A DNA stretch of 6,234 bases from Patescibacteria group bacterium. GTDB taxonomy: Bacteria > Patescibacteriota > Minisyncoccia > Phycocordibacterales > UBA2100. Of this stretch, positions 1 to 6,065 are shown in pieces. Under the pieces are notes generated by a model that saw only the letters and a list, made by a program, of their open reading frames with translations, did no database searches and was not told where the DNA came from. How positions within the stretch are numbered: the first letter of the stretch is position 1; the number at the start of each line of letters is the position of its first letter. Position numbers and translations under genes: made by a program. The stretch spans positions 1 through 6,234 of the forward strand of contig WFWP01000010.1 in NCBI GenBank assembly GCA_015491055.1, given 5' to 3'.

Positions 1-46
1 ATATCATTATGCGCAATGTGACAAAGAATATTGTTATTGCGAGCAC
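1..46 (-). CDS. Possible N-terminus of a membrane protein, partial
   Basis: From a GTG six bases after a TATAAT box, 15 codons are open to the left edge and would read MLAITIFFVTLRIMI, hydrophobic enough to be the start of a signal or membrane segment. The same frame is open upstream to a TAG at 152-154 and encodes a basic stretch (RKKRYNRAIARLKF), but it has no ATG or GTG before the GTG at 46 and only a TTG at 94. The true start, if this is a gene at all, could therefore differ. No family can be named from so few residues. Confidence 0.25.
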   Translation of the reverse strand, partial: MLAITIFFVTLRIMI

Positions 47-52
47 AAGACA

Positions 53-58
53 ATTATA
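53..58 (-). promoter_or_regulatory. Consensus -10 box near the left edge
   Basis: TATAAT on the minus strand, without the TG extension and without a clear -35 (the upstream region is mostly T). Six bases downstream lies a GTG that opens a reading frame to the window edge. This spacing equals that of the promoter at 2301-2309, which is why it is listed. Confidence 0.35.
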
Positions 59-106
59 GCGAATATGAATTTTGATAAAAAATTCTCGGTCCAAGAAATC
101 CGCTTG

Positions 107-130
107 AAATTTTAAACGCGCAATCGCGCG
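107..130 (-). terminator. Weak candidate intrinsic terminator
   Basis: On the minus strand a five-pair, all-GC stem CGCGC-GATT-GCGCG (117-130) is followed by TTTAAAATTT. The stem is short and the T tract is interrupted by A residues. It also falls in a reading frame that may be coding (open from 151 to the left edge). Listed because it is the only GC hairpin with any T run downstream of the 434-residue gene. Confidence 0.18.
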
Positions 131-242
131 GTTATAACGCTTTTTCCTTACCTAAACACTTTAATATTTTATAAGTGAAGGTTTAAGAAAGAAGAAAAAG
201 TTTGGTATGACTCATCGGGGCGAATTGCCGGGCTATCTTACA

Positions 243-265
243 TTGCAACAGAGGTATTGTTGCGA
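243..265. repeat. Stem-loop just downstream of the membrane-protein gene
   Basis: Perfect 6-base arms GCAACA (245-250) and TGTTGC (258-263) enclose a 7-base loop. One G-T wobble and one further A-T pair extend the stem to 8 bp. On the minus strand it starts 13 bases after the stop codon at 279. No T run follows, so it is at best a 3'-end-stabilising hairpin or a Rho-type end, not a canonical intrinsic terminator. Confidence 0.35.
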
Positions 266-278
266 GTTGTGTGTAAAA

Positions 279-1583
279 TTATCTATTCTTGTACCCATCC
301 AAAATTTCTATTGTAAAATCGTCAGCGTCTTTGGGAAATGTTTTTCTCCAAAAAGGTCTTATAATCGCATCTGCGCTCTTTATTGTGGGATACCCGGATA
401 AAACATTATTCAGTATGTTCCTATTTTTTCCGGCGAGATCCGAAATCAATTTATCGTAATCAAAATACCACACAAATTCCGCGGGACCGTTAATCAATAC
501 CTTTACAATTTCATTATCCAACTCCAAATCGTCAATTCTTGAACTTGTGGTAATTTTTACATCCAAGTCCGATATATCCGATATTAACGGGTACCCCTTG
601 TCAGGATTACCTAAAACACCCGCCGATAAGACCTTTGCAAAATTCTTTTTATCAAACACAAAAACGCGCGCGACGGCATTTTCGGTTACCGCAATCTTAT
701 CGCCATCTTCTTTAATATCCGTATCATCAAAATCTACAAAAACGCCGCTATCAAAATAATAAGCATCCTCCGGTACTCTACCGAGTATTTCTCCTTCAAC
801 CGTTTGGCGTATGTCCGCCCTTAATTTTTCACTTATCTCTTTTTTAACATTCTCGCTTATGACGGCTCGCTCTCCCAAAAAACCTCCGGTGATCGGTGTT
901 TTAATTTTTGCATAAATGGTCGCATACATATCGGGTAAACTCTTCAAGCCGGGCAATGTCAAATTACCCGTATCCCTGTTATATTCCGATCCCGGCTCAT
1001 CTGCGTATACGCGTACATCAAGCTCCCCCGGCTTACCATTCTTCCTGCCCGGTACGACAATACTCTCTCGCACTCTGTACACATACCCGTCCTCTGTTTC
1101 AAATCTCGTATTCTTTATGAGTCTTTGAGGTCTTGAAGTATAATCATTGTAAACGGTTATAATTCCCGACGCTTTCTCTTTAACGGTTTTTACTCCTGTG
1201 GGTTCCACAAGCTCCGTTTTGGAAATATCCCACTCAATTACCGAATACTCAAGTATTGCGTCATCGGCAACATCGGTACCGGCCTTTACGGCGTTAAATT
1301 CTTTGTTTTTGAACAACGCCTTTGTTACAACGGGTTCTATTCTTATGATCGTGTCTGAAAACACGACGGATAAAGAAACCACAAACGTGGAGATTAACAT
1401 AATCGTCGCCAAAATCCACCACCCCCAAAAATATCTCTTCCTTGCACCGACGCGGACTCCGACTCTCCCATCTACACCTCGCATGCCTTCGCGCATCATG
1501 CTCCTCCTGCCGTTTCTGGCATTGGCCCTTTCTATGCGAATATCTCTTATGGATGGTTTTTTGTTATTTTCAAACTTGTTCAT
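279..1583 (-). CDS. Conserved single-pass membrane protein, large extracytoplasmic part
   Basis: A 434-residue protein of unknown function. Residues 1-51 form a highly basic, arginine- and glycine-rich cytoplasmic tail (for example GRVGVRVGARKR near 39-50). A single transmembrane helix follows at about 52-75 (WGWWILATIMLISTFVVSL), and the remaining 360 residues lie outside the membrane. The exterior part contains a beta-rich segment KASGIITVYNDYTSRPQRLI with NTRFETEDGYVYRV and a following VPG (137-179). Next come VRVYADEPGSEYNRDTGNLTLPGL (190-213), a helical stretch 235-265, and a C-terminal alpha/beta part with LINGPAEFVWYFDYDKLISDL (363-383), RPFWRKTFP (409-417) and FTIEIL (423-428). The xGxITVYN...TRFxxxDGxxYR...VPG pattern resembles, from memory, hypothetical membrane proteins of Parcubacteria found beside FtsA/PilM-like proteins. 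Arrangement and topology recall PilM-PilN, in which an actin-like protein binds the tail of a bitopic partner. That role is inference. Confidence 0.75.
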   Translation of the reverse strand: MNKFENNKKPSIRDIRIERANARNGRRSMMREGMRGVDGRVGVRVGARKRYFWGWWILATIMLISTFVVSLSVVFSDTIIRIEPVVTKALFKNKEFNAVKAGTDVADDAILEYSVIEWDISKTELVEPTGVKTVKEKASGIITVYNDYTSRPQRLIKNTRFETEDGYVYRVRESIVVPGRKNGKPGELDVRVYADEPGSEYNRDTGNLTLPGLKSLPDMYATIYAKIKTPITGGFLGERAVISENVKKEISEKLRADIRQTVEGEILGRVPEDAYYFDSGVFVDFDDTDIKEDGDKIAVTENAVARVFVFDKKNFAKVLSAGVLGNPDKGYPLISDISDLDVKITTSSRIDDLELDNEIVKVLINGPAEFVWYFDYDKLISDLAGKNRNILNNVLSGYPTIKSADAIIRPFWRKTFPKDADDFTIEILDGYKNR

Positions 1584-1589
1584 ACGAGA

Positions 1590-2294
1590 CTATAATACAA
1601 CAGTATTTAAAGCCTGCAAAGAGTTATCTGTGTATATCTGTTTACAAGCTATGTCTGCAATCGTATCAGTGCTTGTCATGTGAAAGTATTCCACTTCACG
1701 ATTCAAATTTTGTTCAATAACATTTCCCGTTGCCTTCAAAAATTTGAAATCAACAAATAAGTGCGCCACTGTAATTTCTATTTCTCTCGCAACTTTGTTC
1801 AGAGGTTTTTTTGTGGGATATCCGTTTAACTTAACTTGCTCGATATACTCATTGTATTGCGCATAGCCTTCCGGAATTCTCTCCATATCGACTTTAACCT
1901 CCTTACTTTTTTTTAAAACGGATTTTAATAATTTCAAGGTAATCCTTATATCTTTCTTCAATTTTGCCGAATGAACCACTCTCTCAATTTTGGATAAAGG
2001 ATGCACGAACATGCAACAAACTCGCGCTCTGCCCACTGAAAAACCCGCATCTATCAAATCCAAATTTATCGTAGATTCATGAATTAAAGAATCCACACAT
2101 TTAACAACATTGTGCAAAGAATTCTTTTTGCGCGCAACTATGGGCATTTTTTTTGCAAACAAGACATCAATCAAGCACTCGTCTTTACCGGTATTGCGCA
2201 ATGCGAAAACTTCAACATACTCATACGAAACTTTAAACATCAATATGTCCGTATGGGATTCTATTTTGAATATATTTGCCAACCAAGAAGACAT
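1590..2294 (-). CDS. Half-length FtsA/PilM-like (actin-fold) protein, putative
   Basis: A 234-residue cytoplasmic protein with no signal peptide or membrane segment. I recognise it only by style: alternating strands near the N terminus (DILMFKVSYEYVEVFALRN, 16-34), a middle part (KMPIVARKK; LDAGFSVGRARVCCMF-like strands near 80-96), and a block EYIEQVKLNGYPTKKPLNKVAREIEI (149-174) followed by NREVEYFHM (198-206). The KLNGYxTKxPxxK block resembles, from memory, a family of about 400-residue FtsA/PilM-like ATPases in Parcubacteria. Two things are unusual. The first phosphate-binding loop (normally like DIGSxS) is replaced by FKVSYEY. The protein also stops where the second half of an actin fold would begin, although no frameshifted remnant fits in the 6 bp before the next gene. 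If the fold is right, this is a non-nucleotide-binding adaptor. It starts at a leaderless-type ATG and probably acts with the membrane protein encoded next. Alternative: an unrelated lineage-specific protein. Confidence 0.55.
   Translation of the reverse strand: MSSWLANIFKIESHTDILMFKVSYEYVEVFALRNTGKDECLIDVLFAKKMPIVARKKNSLHNVVKCVDSLIHESTINLDLIDAGFSVGRARVCCMFVHPLSKIERVVHSAKLKKDIRITLKLLKSVLKKSKEVKVDMERIPEGYAQYNEYIEQVKLNGYPTKKPLNKVAREIEITVAHLFVDFKFLKATGNVIEQNLNREVEYFHMTSTDTIADIACKQIYTDNSLQALNTVVL
1592..1620 (-). promoter_or_regulatory. Internal sigma70-type promoter of the membrane-protein gene
   Basis: TTTGCA (1615-1620, 4 of 6 to the -35 consensus) and TATTAT (1592-1597, 5 of 6 to the -10) are separated by exactly 17 bp on the minus strand. 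The -10 ends 8 bases before the ATG at 1583 and overlaps the stop codon of the upstream gene. A leaderless transcript would start beside the ATG. With a 6-bp gene spacing, read-through from the upstream gene is also likely. Confidence 0.5.
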
Positions 2295-2300
2295 GCGTAG

Positions 2301-2309
2301 ATTATATCA
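2301..2309 (-). promoter_or_regulatory. Extended -10 promoter of the actin-like gene (leaderless type)
   Basis: The minus strand reads TGATATAAT, identical to the ftsQ box. Only six bases (CTACGC) separate it from the ATG at 2294, so the transcript should begin at the start codon. There is no Shine-Dalgarno sequence and no clear -35 at 16-18 bp. The TGA of the extended element is also an in-frame stop, which rules out a longer protein. Confidence 0.7.
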
Positions 2310-2351
2310 CACATGCAAATCCACAAAGCATTGTTCCCACCAACATTGCGT

Positions 2352-2377
2352 ATGACATTAATTGAATATAAAGTCAT
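2352..2377. repeat. Interrupted inverted repeat between pheT and the actin-like gene
   Basis: Two 9-base arms, ATGACATTA (2352-2360) and TAAAGTCAT (2369-2377), pair at 8 of 9 positions around an 8-base spacer. It lies 35 bp after the pheT stop and about 43 bp upstream of the next -10 box. No T run follows on the minus strand, so it does not look like an intrinsic terminator. A protein-binding site or chance are both possible. Confidence 0.25.
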
Positions 2378-2411
2378 TTCATTCCTCTCAATCCTTGCCG
2401 TACACTCACAA

Positions 2412-4367
2412 TCATCTGACCTCAAAACCGTTAGCGATATAATCCTTTTCTATTTTCTCCATAATATCTCCCACTTCTTCATCAGTCAAAGTCTTGTCAA
2501 TAGATTGAAACACTATATGAAAAGCTATTGATATTCTGCCGTCTTTCTCAAACTCATCAAATTTATCAATTCTCCTTGCCAAAGCGCCTCCATGTTTTGC
2601 TATAATCTCTCTCATCTTTTTTTCATCATCTTTATTTTGCGCCCATGCGGCTATATCGCGCAATACAAATGGGAATGAACTGATCGGCGAGTATGTGATA
2701 TCACGATCAATTAACGGTAATTTCGGATACGAGTCCGGAACGGGCAATCCTTTTATTGTCTTTGTCAAATTGAATTCCAAGATCCCGTCACAAATCTCAA
2801 CCCCTTGCAACTCGGAACCCAATTCTTTTTCAAGGGCGCTTTGCGCTATGGCAAGAAACTCATCTTGAATTGAAGCCCTTTTCTTCTTCCGTAAAGCTCT
2901 TACACCTATCGCCACATTCGTTTGTTCAATCAACCCCTCGTTTTCAATATGCGAAAACACCTTGCCCACTTCAAAAGTTTTAATCATTTCATATTCTCCA
3001 AGCAATGGGGCGTTTTTCTCAGCTTTATCCAATACCCTCTCAATTCCGTCTCGCAAATTTGCGCGTATATGGCTCTTTTCCATATTCAATACGCTCACAA
3101 GTTTGACATCTCCTTTATCGGTTAAAGTGTATGTCATTATCTCCGGAACACTAAGATCAATCATTACTTTTCGCACCAACTCTTCATACGCGCGATTCTT
3201 GTTAATAAATGTGCCTGCCGGATTTTCAGGTAAAGGTTTACCGACAATATTCTCAAAACCATGTACCCTGCCTATTTCTTCATACACATCTTCGGGTATA
3301 TTTATATCCAATCTTTCAAAGGGAGGTGTTACGGTTATGCGTTCCCCTTCAATGGAATACCTCCATTCAAACCTGCTCAAAATATTCTCTGCCTCATTTA
3401 CCGATATGTCTGAACCCAGAAAGGCATTCAAATCTGAAAGGTTTATAGACACGCTCTCATTCTCTTTTGTGTCCGCTTCCGGGTTGGTGTCCGCAATTCC
3501 CTCAATATGACCCTCCGCTATATCCAATATCAATCGTGATACTTCCACCGCTCCGTATATTGGCAACCTATCTGAGATTTCGTTTTCAAATCTGTGAGAT
3601 GCGTCTGTTCGCAATTTTAACTGCGCCCCCGCCCTGCGAGTTTTTACAGGATTAAATTTCGCGGATTCCACAATGATGTCAACGGTGTCCTCATCAACCT
3701 CTGCGGTCATACCGCCTTTAATACCCGCTATTGCGACCGGCGCATCCGCATTTGCATCTGTTACCACCGTTATTTCTTCGCTTAATTCATATTCATCTCC
3801 ACCCAATACGGTTACCTTTTCCGCATTTCTCGCGCTTCTTATTCCCAGTTTTATTCCGTTATTGCGAACAAATTTTCCCGCATCAAACACATGAGTTGGT
3901 TGTCCTATGCCAAACAATACATAATTTGTTATGTCGACCACATTGTTTATGCTTTTCTGTCCCATTGCCAAAAGTCTGCGCTTCAACCAAGCCGGGGATC
4001 CCCCGACCTTTACGCCCTTTATCAAAACCGCCACATACCTCGCACACAACTTATGATCTGAAACATGAACGCTGATTTCATCGGTATGCCGATTAAAATC
4101 TTTGACCACATTTGACAATTCATCTTTTTTCACCTTCATGCCCGTAAGAACGGACAATTCCTTTGCAACTCCTCTGTGACTTAAAGAATCATGCGCTCTG
4201 TTAGGTAACACATCCAGATCAATTATCCAGTCCCGTTCTCCGTCAATCTCAATTTCTTCAACACCGTCAACCTCATAAGCATGCATCATAAACAATCTCT
4301 CAAGCTCTTGAACGCTCGGCAATTTATCATCAAAATAATCTTGCAACCAATTGTAACTTATTTTCAT
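2412..4367 (-). CDS. pheT: Phenylalanyl-tRNA synthetase beta subunit lacking the EMAP/OB domain
   Basis: Partner of PheS in the (alpha-beta)2 enzyme. It shapes the active site, edits mischarged Tyr-tRNA-Phe and holds the tRNA. It has 651 residues against about 795 in E. coli. The canonical start MKISYNWLQDYF leads to AYEVDGVEEIE (30-40), then jumps to DLDVLPNRAHDSLSHRGVAKEL (50-71). In E. coli PheT these two blocks are separated by a roughly 110-residue EMAP-like tRNA-binding OB fold, which is missing here. The B3/B4 editing region follows (about 105-290, with GQPTHVFDA at 155-163 and ASHRFE at 256-261), then B5 (about 305-375, with RLDINIPEDVYEEIGRVHGF), the inactive catalytic-like B6/B7 domain (about 385-545) and a complete C-terminal FDX-ACB anticodon-binding domain (about 558-651: FPFVLRDIAAW, FDEFEKDGRISIAFHIVFQ). 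It starts 21 bp after the pheS stop, in an operon, without a Shine-Dalgarno sequence; the pheS TAA is in the same frame, so no longer start exists. It ends in TGA. Confidence 0.95.
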   Translation of the reverse strand: MKISYNWLQDYFDDKLPSVQELERLFMMHAYEVDGVEEIEIDGERDWIIDLDVLPNRAHDSLSHRGVAKELSVLTGMKVKKDELSNVVKDFNRHTDEISVHVSDHKLCARYVAVLIKGVKVGGSPAWLKRRLLAMGQKSINNVVDITNYVLFGIGQPTHVFDAGKFVRNNGIKLGIRSARNAEKVTVLGGDEYELSEEITVVTDANADAPVAIAGIKGGMTAEVDEDTVDIIVESAKFNPVKTRRAGAQLKLRTDASHRFENEISDRLPIYGAVEVSRLILDIAEGHIEGIADTNPEADTKENESVSINLSDLNAFLGSDISVNEAENILSRFEWRYSIEGERITVTPPFERLDINIPEDVYEEIGRVHGFENIVGKPLPENPAGTFINKNRAYEELVRKVMIDLSVPEIMTYTLTDKGDVKLVSVLNMEKSHIRANLRDGIERVLDKAEKNAPLLGEYEMIKTFEVGKVFSHIENEGLIEQTNVAIGVRALRKKKRASIQDEFLAIAQSALEKELGSELQGVEICDGILEFNLTKTIKGLPVPDSYPKLPLIDRDITYSPISSFPFVLRDIAAWAQNKDDEKKMREIIAKHGGALARRIDKFDEFEKDGRISIAFHIVFQSIDKTLTDEEVGDIMEKIEKDYIANGFEVR

Positions 4368-4388
4368 ACGCGCGCTATTACGAATTTC

Positions 4389-5141
4389 TTACCGTGTGAC
4401 ATCATCATTCTCGGCAAAAAACTGATAAACAAAACGCAGGTCTCCGTTATGGAATAAACGAATGTCATCAATAACCCATCTCATCATGGCCAATCTCTCA
4501 ACACCTCCCGCGAAAGCGAATCCGCCGTATTTATCGGGATCAATCCCCGCATTGGACAACACATTTGGATGGACCATACCTCCCGGCAAGACCTCTATCC
4601 ATTTATTCCTCAACCTTTCAGGTATATGATCGCCCGTCAATCTCATATCAAATTCTATGGCGGGCTCCACAAAAGGGAAATAACTGGGACGCATTCTGAT
4701 CTCTGCACCCTTACCGAAGAATTTGTCAAAAAAATATTTCACCGTCCATTGCAAATGCCCAAGATTGATTTTCCCTTTTTCATCTATAACCAATCCTTCA
4801 AATTGATAAAACTGCGCTTCATGCTTCATGTCTGTGGCCTCGCTTCTGTACACCTTCCCGGGCGCTATAACTCTTATGGGAGGATCATTCTCTTCCATGA
4901 AATGAATTTGAATATCGCTTGTTTGAGTTCTCATAACCCTGCCGTCCGGCAACCAAAAGGTGTCTTGCATATCGCGGGCCGGATGATCCTTGGGGAAATT
5001 CAACGCTTCAAAATTGTAATAATCGGTCTCAATCTCGGGACCATCGGCAACCGCAAAATCCAATTCCTCAAATATTCCGACAATTTCCCTTATCGCGCCG
5101 GTGATCGGATGTAACGGATATTTTGCATACCTGTCATTCAT
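4389..5141 (-). CDS. pheS: Phenylalanyl-tRNA synthetase alpha subunit, catalytic core only
   Basis: The catalytic subunit of the class II heterotetrameric PheRS, which activates phenylalanine with ATP and charges tRNA-Phe in the cytoplasm. At 250 residues it is much shorter than the roughly 330-350 of E. coli-type PheS. The protein begins almost directly at the catalytic domain ([10 protein letters not shown], 11-20, motif 1 region), so the N-terminal coiled coil that contacts tRNA is absent. Visible landmarks are [17 protein letters not shown] (34-50), [11 protein letters not shown] (53-63), motif 2 [18 protein letters not shown] (94-111), [11 protein letters not shown] in the phenylalanine pocket region (155-165), GGMVHPNVL (187-195) and motif 3 [14 protein letters not shown] (207-220). 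The short start is real: the same frame hits a TGA 13 codons upstream with no start codon between, and a -10 box sits 7 bases before the ATG. All class II motifs are intact, so the enzyme should be active with PheT. Short alpha subunits of this kind are, as far as I recall, common in Patescibacteria. Confidence 0.95.
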   Translation of the reverse strand: MNDRYAKYPLHPITGAIREIVGIFEELDFAVADGPEIETDYYNFEALNFPKDHPARDMQDTFWLPDGRVMRTQTSDIQIHFMEENDPPIRVIAPGKVYRSEATDMKHEAQFYQFEGLVIDEKGKINLGHLQWTVKYFFDKFFGKGAEIRMRPSYFPFVEPAIEFDMRLTGDHIPERLRNKWIEVLPGGMVHPNVLSNAGIDPDKYGGFAFAGGVERLAMMRWVIDDIRLFHNGDLRFVYQFFAENDDVTR

Positions 5142-5148
5142 ATCGGTA

Positions 5149-5157
5149 AGTATATCA
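5149..5157 (-). promoter_or_regulatory. Extended -10 promoter of pheS-pheT (leaderless type)
   Basis: The minus strand reads TGATATACT, an extended -10 with one mismatch to TATAAT. Seven bases (TACCGAT) lie between it and the pheS ATG, so transcription is expected to start at or next to the A of the ATG. I found no convincing -35 at 16-18 bp and no Shine-Dalgarno sequence. It is the same nonamer as upstream of ftsQ and of the gene starting at 2294, apart from one base. Confidence 0.65.
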
Positions 5158-5201
5158 TAATATTTAACGCAATGCTTTCATTTCCAAATCCGATATGCAA
5201 A

Positions 5202-6056
5202 TTACTTATAATATACCCTATTTCCAAATCGCAAATCTATGTAACCGTCATTTCCGTCCGAATTATTCAAATCTTTTTTCATTGAAAAATCCCGGTAACT
5301 TTCCGAGTTCACGGTAATCTTCAAATATGACAACACCTTTTGCAAATCATCATTTAACTTGATTTTTAATGTAGGCATATTGTCGCCATATATTTCAGCC
5401 TCATCATCAAAAATCTCAACATACTTAACATTGAAACTTGTCTCCGTTTTTATTCTATCAATAAAATCTCTTAATGAATTGAAATGATCAGGCAAAAAAG
5501 TCTTTCCTATTGCTCTCCCGGAAAAATATCCTTTATATTCAATCATGTTCCCGATGTCATACTCCCCGCTCGCAATTGCGTCGTTCAAATCTGAAATTTT
5601 TTCAAAAACAAATCCGTTCTCATCCATAAAATAACAATCATGCTTTATATTTTTTATATATGCGCACCACATAGCCGACGGTTCTCTTTCATCAATATCC
5701 AATATAAGCGTGCTTATTCCGTCCGCCCGTATGTTTACCCGTTTCAACCTGGGATATTCACGCAACAAATCATCAATTATACTCTTTTTGTCATATGTAA
5801 AAACCGTACCCCCGTAAAACAATTTGAAACGCACTTTTGCCAATTTTCTCTCAACCGTAACCGCAAGTTCCTCCGCATTTAAGGCATTGTTACCTTGCAC
5901 GGATATGTATTTTATTTCAAGGTTATCATTCACGGATACATGCCCCAACGCCGCATAAACCCCGATCGCAAAAGACGCGCACAGAAAAAATATCCACATA
6001 TTTCTCTTGCGTCTTCTTTGCGCCAATCTCATTCTCTTTGACTTTCTTTTAACCAT
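5202..6056 (-). CDS. ftsQ: Cell division protein FtsQ/DivIB (POTRA domain)
   Basis: A 284-residue bitopic membrane protein of the divisome, which in well-studied bacteria links FtsB/FtsL to septal peptidoglycan synthesis. Residues 1-20 are a strongly basic cytoplasmic tail (KRKSKRMR, RRRKR), about 20-38 form the single transmembrane helix, and the rest is extracytoplasmic. A POTRA domain starts near residue 47 (IKYISVQGNNALNAEEL) and runs to about 125 (YPRLKRVNIR, then LDIDEREPSAMWC). The FtsQ core follows (CYFMDENGFVFEK, 141-153), ending in the typical C-terminal beta strand YIDLRFGNRVYYK. Length is normal for the family. The ATG is supported by the promoter 9 bases upstream and by a TGA in the same frame inside that promoter. 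The next ATG, at residue 9, would remove part of the basic tail. Cysteines at 131 and 141 flank the start of the core. The gene stands alone, 60 bp before pheS. The assignment is firm from domain order and the C-terminal motif. Confidence 0.88.
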   Translation of the reverse strand: MVKRKSKRMRLAQRRRKRNMWIFFLCASFAIGVYAALGHVSVNDNLEIKYISVQGNNALNAEELAVTVERKLAKVRFKLFYGGTVFTYDKKSIIDDLLREYPRLKRVNIRADGISTLILDIDEREPSAMWCAYIKNIKHDCYFMDENGFVFEKISDLNDAIASGEYDIGNMIEYKGYFSGRAIGKTFLPDHFNSLRDFIDRIKTETSFNVKYVEIFDDEAEIYGDNMPTLKIKLNDDLQKVLSYLKITVNSESYRDFSMKKDLNNSDGNDGYIDLRFGNRVYYK

Positions 6057-6065
6057 GAACGCAAA

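Noticed and set aside
204..216. ATGACTCAT near-palindrome as a regulator site
   Set aside because: A single 9-base palindrome with no promoter next to it; expected by chance.
1..278. tRNA or small RNA gene in the left intergenic stretch
   Set aside because: No cloverleaf with a T-loop (TTCnAnnC) pairing or acceptor stem could be assembled on either strand; only simple hairpins are seen.
207..401. Plus-strand frame of 64 codons entering the 3' end of the membrane-protein gene
   Set aside because: It has no promoter or Shine-Dalgarno sequence, its composition is cysteine-rich and unconvincing, and two thirds of it is antisense to a supported gene.
1198..1683. Plus-strand open frame of 161 codons, and other plus-strand frames over the coding regions
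   Set aside because: They lie antisense to well-supported minus-strand genes, show no recognisable family, and arise from the AT-rich complement of the real genes.
1590..2294. Actin-like gene as a frameshifted pseudogene whose second half lies in the next gene
   Set aside because: The next gene starts 6 bp later with its own transmembrane protein, and none of its sequence resembles the second lobe of an actin fold; the frame is intact.
35..3866. TATTGCG occurring six times on the plus strand, considered as an uptake or chi-like motif
   Set aside because: Five of the copies lie inside genes, where common Ala-Ile or Arg-Asn codon pairs explain them, and there is no shared flanking sequence or regular spacing.
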